Source: JBAZYK01 sp964582265
GTDB taxonomy: Bacteria > Patescibacteriota > Gracilibacteria > UBA1369
Assembly: GCA_964582265.1 (NCBI GenBank)
Contig: CAZOQT010000003.1
Location: 5,674-69,673 of the forward strand
Direction of reading: 5' to 3'
DNA: 64,000 nucleotides
In this document: piece after piece, positions 7,968-17,076 of the stretch
Position numbering within the stretch: the first letter of the stretch is position 1
Layout of the letters: each line of letters starts with the position of its first letter
Position numbers and translations under genes: made by a program
The notes under the pieces: generated by a model
Told to the model about the DNA's origin: nothing
Database searches by the model: none
The model's input: the letters and a program-made list of their open reading frames with translations, nothing else

Positions 7968-8054
7968 AATATTTCCTCGGATGATGGACGAATGCTCGCT
8001 GCATATAGTATCATCCACCAGGTTACAAGACAAAATCTTTGCACAAAACCACCC

Positions 8055-8867
8055 ATGATTGGCGTTTTTGATTCAGGTTATGGCGGCTTAACAGTTTTGA
8101 AAGAATTTTTAAAAGAACTTCCCGAATACGATTATATGTATTTGGGCGATAACGCGCGGGCGCCGTACGGAAATCGCAGCATGGAAACTTTAATTTCCTT
8201 TGGAGAGCAAGCGGTTGAATACCTTTTTAGTCAGGGTTGTACACTAATAATTGTGGCTTGCAATACAGCTTCTTCAACAGTTTTGCGCCATTTGCAGGAA
8301 AAATATTTACGAACACCCCACGTGACCGAAAAAAAAATTCTGGGAGTTATTAAACCGCTTGCAGAGGAGGCAATTCGCCAAAGTGAAAATAAACAAATAG
8401 GCGTGGTTGGAACAAATTCAACTATCAATGCCAAAGCATATGAAATCGAACTTAAAAATTTGGATCCAAAAGTAAAAGTTTTTTCGCAGGCTTGTCCTTT
8501 GCTTGTTCCTTTGATTGAGGAACATTGGCACAAAAAGCCAGAAACTCGCTCTATTTTAAAAAAATATTTGCGCTCACTTAAAAGCACAAACCTGGATACA
8601 TTAATCCTTGGCTGCACTCATTATCCATTTTTATACAAAGAATTTTCGCAGATTATGGGCAAAAAAGTTAATGTTTTAAAAACCGGAGAAATCGTTGCCC
8701 GCAGCTTAAAAGACTATTTAACGCGGCATCCGGAAATAGAAAATAGATTGACCCGCAATCAAAAGCGCGTCTTTTTAACCACCGATGATCCGGAAAAATT
8801 CAAAAAACTCGGCGGAGAGTTTTTACAGCAACCAATAAAAAATATCAAAAAATGCAGTTTGGCCTAA
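8055..8867 (+). CDS. murI: Glutamate racemase
   Basis: MurI makes D-glutamate for peptidoglycan from L-glutamate without cofactor, using two cysteines. Both are present: VACNTASS (Cys69) and LGCTHYPF (Cys187). The N-terminal IGVFDSGYGGLTVLKE block is classic. ATG at 8055 gives 270 residues, the usual size; the open frame upstream of it has no family similarity and overlaps the divergent DUF881 gene. The last 16 bases overlap the start of the PAP2/kinase fusion gene, so both envelope genes are probably translated from one message. Confidence 0.95.
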   Translation: MIGVFDSGYGGLTVLKEFLKELPEYDYMYLGDNARAPYGNRSMETLISFGEQAVEYLFSQGCTLIIVACNTASSTVLRHLQEKYLRTPHVTEKKILGVIKPLAEEAIRQSENKQIGVVGTNSTINAKAYEIELKNLDPKVKVFSQACPLLVPLIEEHWHKKPETRSILKKYLRSLKSTNLDTLILGCTHYPFLYKEFSQIMGKKVNVLKTGEIVARSLKDYLTRHPEIENRLTRNQKRVFLTTDDPEKFKKLGGEFLQQPIKNIKKCSLA

Positions 8868-10060
8868 TTCAAGCCCCAAAAGAAAATAAAATTTTTACCG
8901 GTAAAGAAAAGATTTTTTCCGCAATTTTTTTTATTCTGCTCTTTTTTGCGCTGTTTTATGACGACAAAATTCTAAGGTTTTTGGGTGCTACACGCGCATA
9001 TCCTCTTGATGCCTTTATGTTATTTGTAACGGATTTTGGTTTGTTATACGGCATTATTGCCCTTGTGGTTTATCTTTTCTATAAAAAGAAATATTACCAA
9101 ATAGCTTTAATGTTATTAACTGCGGGAACTGCCTTGGAAGTAAGCTATTTGTTGAAAGTAATGTTTCAAACTCCAAGACCTTTTGCGGCCGCGATTGTGG
9201 CCACGATTCCCCTAACGCAAGCGTCAGGCTTTTCTATGCCCAGTTTGCATACTGCTTTTTGCTTTTCTCTTTGGCCTTACATGAGCCAAATATTTCCCCA
9301 AAAAAAGTTGCGCATTATTGGCTATGCTTCTTTAATTTTAATTGCTTTTAGCAGGCTATATTTGGGTGTGCACTATTTAAGTGATTTGATTGCGGGAGGT
9401 CTTATTGGTTACGCCATTGGCAAAATATGGCTTCACTGCGAGCAAAAATATCATGTGTTGGATTGGTTTATTTTTCATGTTAAAGATAAATTCGAATTAC
9501 GTCGCCAGATTGCACATTTGGTTACGGGGTGCAGTATTGTTTTTTTGCTAAAATTGCAGCTTTTAAATGCGGATGTTTTAGTTTTTATTTTAATAATTGG
9601 TGGGTTGGCTTCACTAATTTCAAAAAAAATTCGCATTCCAATTATTCATAAATTTCTACAATATTTTGAACGGCCCCAGGATCTTGCGTTCTTCCCGGGA
9701 AAAGGCTCTTTTTTTCTGGTGTTGGGTTCGTTAATTGCTGTAATGTTCTTTAAAAAAGATATTGCCCTAGCCGCGATCAGTATTATGGCAGTAGGAGATT
9801 CAATAACTACGATTGTGGGCACATATTTTGGCAAAATCAAAAATCCGCTAAATCCCCAAAAACACCTTGAGGGAACGTTTTTAGCAATAATAGTTTCTAC
9901 GCTTGCCGCTTTCTTTTTTGTGGATATTCAAACTGCTTTTATTGGCAGTCTGGTCGGCATGATTTTTGAGTCCTTAACCGGTCGTTACATTAGTGAAATT
10001 TTGGATGATAATTTGGTGATCACCCTTTTAGCTGGCGCCGCAATGAGCTTTTTTGCTTAG
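8852..10060 (+). CDS. PAP2 phosphatase fused to dolichol/polyprenol-kinase-like domain
   Basis: A 402-residue integral membrane protein with two enzymatic halves. Residues about 25-195 are a PAP2 lipid phosphatase with its three motifs: K102 plus RP at 109-110, PSLH (130-133), and SR (167-168) with H174 and D178. Residues about 215-400 match CTP-dependent dolichol/phytol/diacylglycerol kinases: LRRQIAHL (216-223), FFPGKGSF, AVGDSITTIVGTYFGK and KHLEGT. Both halves act on polyprenyl lipids, so a role in recycling undecaprenyl carriers fits, especially beside murI; that is inference. No linker stop or frameshift is seen. The start overlaps murI by 16 bases. Confidence 0.88.
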   Translation: MQFGLIQAPKENKIFTGKEKIFSAIFFILLFFALFYDDKILRFLGATRAYPLDAFMLFVTDFGLLYGIIALVVYLFYKKKYYQIALMLLTAGTALEVSYLLKVMFQTPRPFAAAIVATIPLTQASGFSMPSLHTAFCFSLWPYMSQIFPQKKLRIIGYASLILIAFSRLYLGVHYLSDLIAGGLIGYAIGKIWLHCEQKYHVLDWFIFHVKDKFELRRQIAHLVTGCSIVFLLKLQLLNADVLVFILIIGGLASLISKKIRIPIIHKFLQYFERPQDLAFFPGKGSFFLVLGSLIAVMFFKKDIALAAISIMAVGDSITTIVGTYFGKIKNPLNPQKHLEGTFLAIIVSTLAAFFFVDIQTAFIGSLVGMIFESLTGRYISEILDDNLVITLLAGAAMSFFA

Positions 10061-10118
10061 GCCAGCCATGCTATTCCAGCAAAGCGCGTGCTTTTAGGCA
10101 AGGCCGTTAAGTTAATCA

Positions 10119-11354
10119 TTACATGCGGTCTAAAACTGGCTTCAATTTATAATAGTATTTCATTCCCTCTTTACTTGCAGAAATTGAACTTAAATAATTT
10201 GGATCTCTTGGTAAGTATCTAAGCTGAAAGTGCATTGGATCTTTTCCTAAATAAGGTGGTTTGGAAGGGTTTCCAATTAAGCCCCAGTGTAAGCCTGATT
10301 CTACCAAAGCTGCCGCTACTTCATCTGGAATTGTACCGCGACCATGTCTACCAAAATTTTCTCCAGCATCAATATCTATAGCTAAACCCCAAGCATGAAA
10401 ACTTGGTATTGTATCGCTTAATTTGCCATTAAAAGACATCATGCAATTTTTACGCGTACCGCCTATTCCACCAGGTTGGTAATTCAAATGCATGCCTGCA
10501 ATCTTTTCTTCTGCTGCTTTTAAGGCTGGCAATAATGCAGCATGGATGCCATTTTCTATGGTTCTGCCTAAAAATTTAATTGGGCCATGGGTAATTGGAT
10601 CTTCCGTAATTAAAAATGGTGGGCCAAATTTTTCTTTTTCACCAAAATCTCGAGCTAAATTATTTAGTACCACCGTGCTTTCAGTTTGATTGTGGTAGGC
10701 AGTAAGTGCGCTGATAATTTCATGTGTTTTATGATAAGACTCCTTTCCGCGCTCAAATGGATGTGTCAACAGCCCACTTTGATCACTCAAATCTGCTGTC
10801 TGCCTTGGTTCATCTTCGTTGACCTTAATACCTTCTGAAACAGGGGCGCTTTTTGCTTTGGATTGACCAACTGATGGTATCTGATCTGATAGGGCTTTTT
10901 CATCCTTATCCAAGTCCCCTTCAGGATTATAAAATTCATTAAATGCCGCGGCTGTCACATTCCCCAATTTTCCATCAACGCCATCTTCATTTGGACCAAA
11001 TTTACCCAAATCCAGACCGGCATCTTTCAACTTTTGTTGGCAGAGTATAACCATGTCCGGCCCAAAAGCTTCAACATACTCAAAAAAGTCTATTGGCGGA
11101 TTAAATTGATGTTCGTGGTCAAAAAAAACTTCCTGCAAAGAATTTAAAAACACCTCTGGGGTGTATTTTTCCTTGCTGAATTCATACAGCATTTCTGTGC
11201 CCAAAGCCTCTAATGAATCTTTGCTTTCTTTTTTATCCAGCGCCGCATCAATTTTGCGGAGTGACTCATCAAGTTGTTGCGCGGCAGCAAAATCCAAACC
11301 CGATTTAGGAGCTTCTGTGCCGCTTTTTTCTGGTTTTTGTGGGCCGTCTGCCAT
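10119..11354 (-). CDS. M15/VanY-type D,D-carboxypeptidase-like protein with peptidoglycan-binding-like region
   Basis: The C-terminal 160 residues hold the M15 peptidase zinc site: SFHAWGLAIDID (SxHxxGxAxD) and KDPMHFQL (the distal His). Family members cleave the D-Ala-D-Ala end of peptidoglycan peptides. Residues about 110-140 (GPNEDGVDGKLGNVTAAAFN) resemble a PG_binding_1 repeat, and the N-terminal 100 residues are charged and low-complexity. No signal peptide or membrane helix is visible, unusual for a wall enzyme, so it may be exported another way or act from the cytoplasm. It starts one base after the preceding small gene ends. Confidence 0.82.
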   Translation of the reverse strand: MADGPQKPEKSGTEAPKSGLDFAAAQQLDESLRKIDAALDKKESKDSLEALGTEMLYEFSKEKYTPEVFLNSLQEVFFDHEHQFNPPIDFFEYVEAFGPDMVILCQQKLKDAGLDLGKFGPNEDGVDGKLGNVTAAAFNEFYNPEGDLDKDEKALSDQIPSVGQSKAKSAPVSEGIKVNEDEPRQTADLSDQSGLLTHPFERGKESYHKTHEIISALTAYHNQTESTVVLNNLARDFGEKEKFGPPFLITEDPITHGPIKFLGRTIENGIHAALLPALKAAEEKIAGMHLNYQPGGIGGTRKNCMMSFNGKLSDTIPSFHAWGLAIDIDAGENFGRHGRGTIPDEVAAALVESGLHWGLIGNPSKPPYLGKDPMHFQLRYLPRDPNYLSSISASKEGMKYYYKLKPVLDRM

Positions 11355-11355
11355 T

Positions 11356-11502
11356 TTATTTTTGTTTTGGTGCTAAAATATTTTTAAAATCCTTGTTTGC
11401 ATCTGCTATAATCAGCTTTCTTTTGATTTTCTTAAAAATTTCCACGCCGCAAACTTCCAAAATTTGGTGATTATTCAATTTTTTAGGTTTTTGATCGGGC
11501 AT
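11356..11502 (-). CDS. Small basic protein of unknown function (48 aa)
   Basis: The frame starts ATG at 11502 (MPDQKPKKLNNHQILEVCGV) and ends TAA one base before the start of the M15-type peptidase gene, a spacing typical of translational coupling. It is Lys rich with a central hydrophobic segment and no recognisable domain. The coupling is the main reason to believe it is real. Confidence 0.55.
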   Translation of the reverse strand: MPDQKPKKLNNHQILEVCGVEIFKKIKRKLIIADANKDFKNILAPKQK

Positions 11503-11619
11503 ATTTATTTAGGCCATAAAGTCAAATTATTATAGCATAATTCAGGTCTTTTTTCGAGCAAAATCATTCATTTTCCAGCTTTTAGGGGTTACAATGCTAG
11601 AGTTAAATAAATTTTTCAG

Positions 11620-12153
11620 ATGAATACACCAAATACTCCAAATTTTGTTGAGCTACCAGCCGGGTATAATCGTACCAAAATTAAACTTAAAAACGAAGGA
11701 ATCCGCTTTGTAATTGTTTTGGCTTCATCACTGCTTATTTCCTTTGCTGTAGCCACTTTTAGCCAAACTAAATTCAGAGACTTTGCTTTTTTTCAGCTAA
11801 CCTCAAATCCGCAGCAGACGCAAGAAAATGAATCACAAACTCAGCAGAATCCATTAGAAGAATTTTGGAGCAAAACCAAAAATTACGCTCAGGAAAAGAT
11901 CGGAGCAGTGGCACAACAGTCCGACTTTTATCAAAAAATTAAGGAAGAAAATAATAAATTTTTTAAAGTTGCCGATGAAACCGCCTTTTGGGGGCCATTT
12001 TTCACCACCTTCTTTTTGGCGATGATTTTACTTTATAAATTAAGCCATCTAGTTTATTTTGACCCAATCGACCGAGAAGAAAAGAAACGCCTGGCAAAAG
12101 CCATAAATCAGCTTGAAAAACGGGTTCAGGATTTGGAAAGCATGAAATTATAA
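11620..12153 (+). CDS. Two-helix membrane protein of unknown function (paralogue of the next gene)
   Basis: A 177-residue protein with a hydrophobic helix at about 30-46 (VIVLASSLLISFAVATF), a Gln-rich linker, and a second helix at about 122-143 (FWGPFFTTFFLAMILLYKL). These are followed by HLVYFDPIDREEKKRL and a short coiled coil. No known domain is recognised. The order helix / Gln-Glu linker / amphipathic helix / membrane helix / DP motif / coiled coil is the same as in the next gene, suggesting a tandem duplication. Both termini are predicted on the same, probably cytoplasmic, side. Confidence 0.7.
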   Translation: MNTPNTPNFVELPAGYNRTKIKLKNEGIRFVIVLASSLLISFAVATFSQTKFRDFAFFQLTSNPQQTQENESQTQQNPLEEFWSKTKNYAQEKIGAVAQQSDFYQKIKEENNKFFKVADETAFWGPFFTTFFLAMILLYKLSHLVYFDPIDREEKKRLAKAINQLEKRVQDLESMKL

Positions 12154-12163
12154 AGCAGGTACC

Positions 12164-12192
12164 TTGTGGGTAGGATAAATTTGTGTTATAAT
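12164..12192 (+). promoter_or_regulatory. Strong sigma70-type promoter
   Basis: TTGTGG (12164-12169), a 17-base spacer and TATAAT (12187-12192) preceded by TG, giving the extended -10 TGTTATAAT. Transcription would start near 12199, 16 bases before the ATG at 12215. Confidence 0.7.
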
Positions 12193-12214
12193 AAAACAAA
12201 TTTAATTTTTTGCA

Positions 12215-13039
12215 ATGCCTGCTAGAAAAAATCCTGCACAACCAGAAGGTGATCAAGAAGGTGATCAAGAACAACCTTTGGCAAACGAGCTGAAAGCAAA
12301 AAGACCTCAAACCACAGCAGAATTGGGTAGATTTGGCAGAATTATTGCAAAAACAAGACGGAGTATTGGTGTTGGCTTATTGGCTGCTATGGGCGGTGTT
12401 GGTGCTTATGAAGGTGTTCATAGTTATTTGGATATGTCTTCGCTTGCTCCCACTGAAAAAAGTAATGGTTTTGTTGATAAACTGAAGGAATATGGAAAAA
12501 AAGAGTTAAGAAATAGCGATATAGTTAAATCAGTTCATGAGAAAATTAGAAATGTTGCTTCTTGGGCTGCTGCCATTAATGCCTTTGCCCTACTATCAAT
12601 CTTATTAAATGCGGGCGCTAATCTTTTATTAGGAGATCCCGTAGAGAATGCCAAAAATAGAAAAATTCGCAGTAGAGAAAACGATGAAAAAGAGTTTTAC
12701 GACCTGATTATTGAAGCTATTGGAGAATTGGAGAAAAAAATTTCCATGATTCCAAATTCCCCAACCGATAACGAGAAAAGTGAATTACAGAATAGAATTA
12801 ATGGCTTGAAAAATGAATTAACGCAATTGAGAGACATGAATAACAAAAGAGTAGTAATTATCCTTAAAGCTCTTAAAAAAATAGAAAAACAAATTGAACA
12901 ATCACCTGATCAGAATCGAGCAAGCGCAACCTTAGCAACAATGGAATCATCAGAATCAGACACAGAAGCCCAAGCCCAGGCTGAAGCAGATGCAGTCGCT
13001 GAAGCTCTAGCAGAAGAAATAGAAAGAGCACGCAAATAA
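12215..13039 (+). CDS. Two-helix membrane protein with C-terminal coiled coil, unknown function
   Basis: A 274-residue protein with an N-terminal charged stretch containing a duplicated EGDQ, a membrane segment at about 50-70 (GVGLLAAMGGVGAYEGVHSY), a second at about 120-140 (AINAFALLSILLNAGANLLL), then GDPVENAKNRK and a long Glu/Lys coiled coil (about 160-245). The Ala/Glu-rich tail (AQAQAEADAVAEALAEE) is low complexity. Architecture parallels the preceding gene. It has its own extended -10 promoter. No family is recognised. Confidence 0.72.
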   Translation: MPARKNPAQPEGDQEGDQEQPLANELKAKRPQTTAELGRFGRIIAKTRRSIGVGLLAAMGGVGAYEGVHSYLDMSSLAPTEKSNGFVDKLKEYGKKELRNSDIVKSVHEKIRNVASWAAAINAFALLSILLNAGANLLLGDPVENAKNRKIRSRENDEKEFYDLIIEAIGELEKKISMIPNSPTDNEKSELQNRINGLKNELTQLRDMNNKRVVIILKALKKIEKQIEQSPDQNRASATLATMESSESDTEAQAQAEADAVAEALAEEIERARK

Positions 13040-13087
13040 GCACATTTATTTGACTCAGTGCTAGCGCCAAAACGATCAAAGTCTCTT

Positions 13088-14902
13088 TTATTCCCACTCA
13101 ATCGTACCGGGTGGCTTATTTGTAACGTCATAAAAGACCGCGGTAATTCCAGGAACTGTCATAATTTCTGCAGTCAACTTCTGCAATAAATCCAAATCCA
13201 TCGCATAAAAATTTGCGGTCATGGCTTCTTCGGAACAAACCGGTCGCAAAACAATCGCTTCGCCTTTGGTTGCTGCTTCAGCCATCTTTGAATTAATGCT
13301 TACCGGAATAAGCACGGTAGGGAATTGCCAAATCTCCCTGTTTAAGCCATTTTTTTCCATAAAACCGCTCACCACCGCGTCCGCTTTTTGCAGTAGCGCG
13401 ATCCTTTCTGGTGTTAAATAACTTGTTTGCACAGTTACACTATTAATTTTATCCGGACTTTGCATCCAGATTACGCGGTTTATTTCTTTGTGATTGTTTA
13501 TTAGAGTTGTCGCCAGTTGCCCAAGAGTCTTAAAATCGCTTTTGCCCATTAAAACTAACGGGTGCCTGTAAGTTCTAAAATCTCCTTGTACTCCCACGCT
13601 TTGAATTGGCAAAACCTCGCAATTTAAGGAATATGGAGCGATTTCCTCCTTTAAAGTTTTTTCTAAAACTTCCTTATTTTCCACCGGCGCTTCTTCTTGA
13701 ATACAAAGGCACCTTACCGCAAGGCCAGGGCCTGGAAATGGGTGTCTCCATACCAGTTTTTCCGGTAATCCCAGCTTAATTCCCACTTCACGCACTTCGT
13801 CTTTATAAAGTTGAGCCAGCGGCTCAATAACCTTTCCTTCCTTCATCAATTTTTCAATTTGTTCAACACGATTGTGATGCGTTTTAATCTTGGCCGCGTA
13901 TTTTGTGCCGCCTGTTTCAATGGTATCCGGATAAATAGTCCCCTGACCAAGAAGCCATTCTTCTGGGTTTAATTTAAGTTCTGTAACGACTTCCGCCTGC
14001 ACTTTTACAAACAAATCACCAATTATTTTGCGCTTTGCTTCTGGATCGTAGCGGTCCTTTAACGCTTCGAAATATTTTTTGCTGGCATCACGCACGTGCA
14101 AATTGTGTAGTCCCAAAGCCGTTAAAGCTTCTTCTACTTCCTTGCGTTCATTTAGTCGCAAAAATCCTGTATCTACAAAAAGTCCAAACACGCGGTCAGG
14201 TCCCAGCGCCTTTTCCAGCAAAGCAAAAGCTACGGTTGAATCCACGCCTCCACTCACCATCATAAAGACTTTTTTATCGCCAACTTTCTTGCGAACCAAG
14301 TCCATTTCTGCCGCAATAAAATCATCAATTTTCCACTCGCGCGCAACCCCACATATCTTTAAAAAGTTATCCAGCATTTTCATGCCCGAGGCCGTATGAG
14401 TCACTTCCAAATGAAACTGCGTGCCATAAAAATTTTTTTCAAAATTGGCGATAGCCGCGTGTTCTCCAGGACTTTGGCCAATCACTTCATAACCTGGTGG
14501 TAGCTCTTTAACAGAATCACCATGGCTCATCCAAACAATTTCACTTGAATTTAAACCTTCAAAAATGCCTTTTGCTTTTAATACCTTCATTTCTGCCAGT
14601 CCATACTCACGCAAATCTGCTGGCTCCACTTTGGCGCCTTGTACAAAAGCTAAAGTTTGATGACCATAGCAAATTCCAAGTAACGGAACACCCAAATCTA
14701 AAATTCTTGGATCGCATTTAACCGAATCCTCATCATAAACACTTTGCGGGCCACCAGAAAGTATCACGCCCTTAAAATCACGTAATTTCTCAGCCGGAGT
14801 GTCACCTACAAAAATTTCGCTGTATACATTCAGTCTGCGTACGCGATTAGCGATCAGATGCGCATATTGCCCCCCAAAATCCAAAACCGCAATTTTATCC
14901 AT
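13088..14902 (-). CDS. guaA: GMP synthase, long (eukaryote-like) form
   Basis: GuaA aminates XMP to GMP. The glutaminase domain has GGPQSVYD and the nucleophile elbow GICYGHQ; the ATP pyrophosphatase has the P-loop MVSGGVDSTVAF; the C-terminus ends YDVTNKPPGTIEWE. At 604 residues it is about 80 longer than usual bacterial GuaA. The extra length lies in the dimerisation domain after HPFPGPGLAVRCLC, where LPIQSVGVQGDFRTYRHPLV resembles, from memory, the human-type enzyme (LPIKTVGVQGDCRSY). It therefore appears to be the extended variant. The ATG at 14902 is directly before the glutaminase domain. Confidence 0.95.
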   Translation of the reverse strand: MDKIAVLDFGGQYAHLIANRVRRLNVYSEIFVGDTPAEKLRDFKGVILSGGPQSVYDEDSVKCDPRILDLGVPLLGICYGHQTLAFVQGAKVEPADLREYGLAEMKVLKAKGIFEGLNSSEIVWMSHGDSVKELPPGYEVIGQSPGEHAAIANFEKNFYGTQFHLEVTHTASGMKMLDNFLKICGVAREWKIDDFIAAEMDLVRKKVGDKKVFMMVSGGVDSTVAFALLEKALGPDRVFGLFVDTGFLRLNERKEVEEALTALGLHNLHVRDASKKYFEALKDRYDPEAKRKIIGDLFVKVQAEVVTELKLNPEEWLLGQGTIYPDTIETGGTKYAAKIKTHHNRVEQIEKLMKEGKVIEPLAQLYKDEVREVGIKLGLPEKLVWRHPFPGPGLAVRCLCIQEEAPVENKEVLEKTLKEEIAPYSLNCEVLPIQSVGVQGDFRTYRHPLVLMGKSDFKTLGQLATTLINNHKEINRVIWMQSPDKINSVTVQTSYLTPERIALLQKADAVVSGFMEKNGLNREIWQFPTVLIPVSINSKMAEAATKGEAIVLRPVCSEEAMTANFYAMDLDLLQKLTAEIMTVPGITAVFYDVTNKPPGTIEWE

Positions 14903-14977
14903 AACGGAGCCGAAGGCTTATAAAATAAGTAACCGCCGCCATCTTAACACAAAAAATTTAAGATAAAAAAATTAAAT

Positions 14978-17002
14978 TTAAACCGCCAATTTAAGTGCTT
15001 CTAAGGCTTTTTGTCGATCTTTATTATTAATAATGACCGTCACATCGTTATCCGGATTTCCACAATCAAATTCAATATTCACACCATTAGCAGCCAAAAT
15101 TCCAGTTACATCACGCAAAACGCCAATCTGGTTGCGCATATTGTTACCAGCTAGGCTGATCATGGTCATGCTATCTTTCTTTTTAACATCAAAACCGTCA
15201 ATTTCTGTTAATTCAAGAAAAAGTTCCGAAGCCTTTCTTCCGGCATCAACGCTAAAAGAAACAGATGTAGTAGAAGTTGTAATTGCGTCTACAGAAATAC
15301 CTAGTTCATTTGCCAATTCAAAAATTTTGGAAGCCACACCCGGCTGATCAATCAAATCAAGGCTAGATACGGTAAACATGGATTGTTCTTTTTCAGAAAT
15401 ACCATTAATGCACGGTGGTAATTTCTTTGTTTTGTATTCATCCGGAACTCGATAGGAGCTTTGTGCCATGGATTTTTCTTTACTAGTTTCTTCATTCATT
15501 TCTTTTCCAAACAGTTCTGCATGTAAAACTTTTGCCGCTTTTTCCGCATCATTTTTGGCAACAACTAAAGTAATATTTCTATCCGGATGACCACAGTCAA
15601 ACTCAATATTAATGCCTTGTTTAGCCAAAATAGAAGTTACAAGGTGCAAAATTCCGACCTGATTAGCCATACCCATGCCAACCAGATTAATAAGCGTCAT
15701 ATCCTGCTCCGGCGTATCAACCCTTAAATCTGTTTCGCCAGTCAGCTTAATAAAAAGATCTTCTGTTTTTGGGTGATTTGCAGGAATACTAAAAGAAATA
15801 GAGCTTCTAGAAGTTGTAATTGCGTCAACCGAAATTCCAAGATCCGCGCAAAACTTAAATATGCGCATAGCCATACCTTTATCCTCCATCTTTTCACTGC
15901 TTACGGTGAACATGGTCTGATCTTTAAGCGCAATGTGGTTAATGCCTTTTTCAAGTGCATTTTCATTGTCCAGTACCAGCGTGCCGGCATCTTTAGGATT
16001 GTTTGTGTTTTTAATTCTTAGCGGCACAGGATCTTTCCACAAAACACCCATCACGTTTCTGTTTACAGCTTTCATTCCGCCCGATTCGGCAAGTTCAGCT
16101 AATTGATGCAGGCCAATTTCTGAACGTGGAAATGCATTTGGAATTTTTCTGGGGTCAGCCGTAAAAATTCCAGATTGTTCTCGCCCCTGAATTTCTTTCC
16201 AGATCTGAAATTCTGGCTTGTGCCCGATGCTTTTGACAGAGCGTGCAACCAGTGCGGCCGTGTCTTCTGTATAACCACGATCATACATATTTCTGATTCC
16301 TCCGGGTAAATAACCGGCATAACCTGTAAAAATTGGAATACTACCGCGCTCAAAACATGCTTGTAGTTTTTCCCTTATGCCATCAATTAAATTATTTTCA
16401 ATTTGCGTGCGATTACTTATTTGATCAGCGCCTGAAAGGGCTTGGGGAGGGGATAAAATGTCATTTAGGTCAATTGCATCATACACTCTGCCAATTTTAC
16501 TGCGCGCTGTAAAAGTTGTTGCTAGAACTTCTGCGGAAAATCTTTCACCAATAGCAATTACTCTATCTTCAATAAAGGTTTCTTCACCTTTACCAAGATT
16601 TGGTGTTTGCAGGATAGGGAATATTTCTTGCGCTAGCAAAGCAAGTTTATTGCCTAATTCTTCTTTAATATTTTCCAAAATCTGCTTGTCCTCTTTGGAA
16701 AAATTTGCTTTTCCATTTTTTAAAAACTCTTCAGCTTTTTTTAATGAGTAATCAATTCTAGGTTGAAAGTAGTCAAAAATTTTCTCATCAGTAAGGTCAG
16801 ATTTTTTTGCATCTGTAATCAAATTTTTGGCAATCGCAATCAGCTTATCCGTTTCGTTACTAAACGCGGACACAACTGCAACCTGCTGGGCTTTATTAAT
16901 ATCATCTTCAGTCGGACTTGCATCATTTTCAATAATATCCAGCACCTGGTTGCCTTTATCTATAGAAGTTCCTCCAAATTTCTTAATGTGGAATTCACTC
17001 AT
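14978..17002 (-). CDS. Aspartate kinase with duplicated regulatory region (four ACT domains)
   Basis: Aspartokinase phosphorylates L-aspartate, the entry to lysine, threonine, methionine and DAP synthesis. The kinase domain (about 1-320) starts HIKKFGGTSIDKG and includes FTGYAGYLPGG. The C-terminal half holds two similar ACT-pair modules. Module one, about 350-490, has MFTVSSEKM, LGISVDAITTS and GINIEFDCGHPD. Module two, about 525-674, has MFTVSSLDL, LGISVDAITTS and GVNIEFDCGNPD. Normal enzymes carry one ACT pair and about 400-460 residues; this one has 674. The linker between modules is polar. Feedback control by two effectors is possible but inferred. Confidence 0.9.
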   Translation of the reverse strand: MSEFHIKKFGGTSIDKGNQVLDIIENDASPTEDDINKAQQVAVVSAFSNETDKLIAIAKNLITDAKKSDLTDEKIFDYFQPRIDYSLKKAEEFLKNGKANFSKEDKQILENIKEELGNKLALLAQEIFPILQTPNLGKGEETFIEDRVIAIGERFSAEVLATTFTARSKIGRVYDAIDLNDILSPPQALSGADQISNRTQIENNLIDGIREKLQACFERGSIPIFTGYAGYLPGGIRNMYDRGYTEDTAALVARSVKSIGHKPEFQIWKEIQGREQSGIFTADPRKIPNAFPRSEIGLHQLAELAESGGMKAVNRNVMGVLWKDPVPLRIKNTNNPKDAGTLVLDNENALEKGINHIALKDQTMFTVSSEKMEDKGMAMRIFKFCADLGISVDAITTSRSSISFSIPANHPKTEDLFIKLTGETDLRVDTPEQDMTLINLVGMGMANQVGILHLVTSILAKQGINIEFDCGHPDRNITLVVAKNDAEKAAKVLHAELFGKEMNEETSKEKSMAQSSYRVPDEYKTKKLPPCINGISEKEQSMFTVSSLDLIDQPGVASKIFELANELGISVDAITTSTTSVSFSVDAGRKASELFLELTEIDGFDVKKKDSMTMISLAGNNMRNQIGVLRDVTGILAANGVNIEFDCGNPDNDVTVIINNKDRQKALEALKLAV

Positions 17003-17076
17003 TTAAAAAAACGATTTCAAAAATATGAGCCACAAAATTAGCTAAAAAGGTCTGATTAGTCAATGAATTTAAAAAT

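Noticed and set aside
10081..10095. AAAGC-GCGT-GCTTT hairpin as a terminator after the PAP2/kinase gene
   Set aside because: The stem is only 5 bp with no T run, so it is too weak to annotate.
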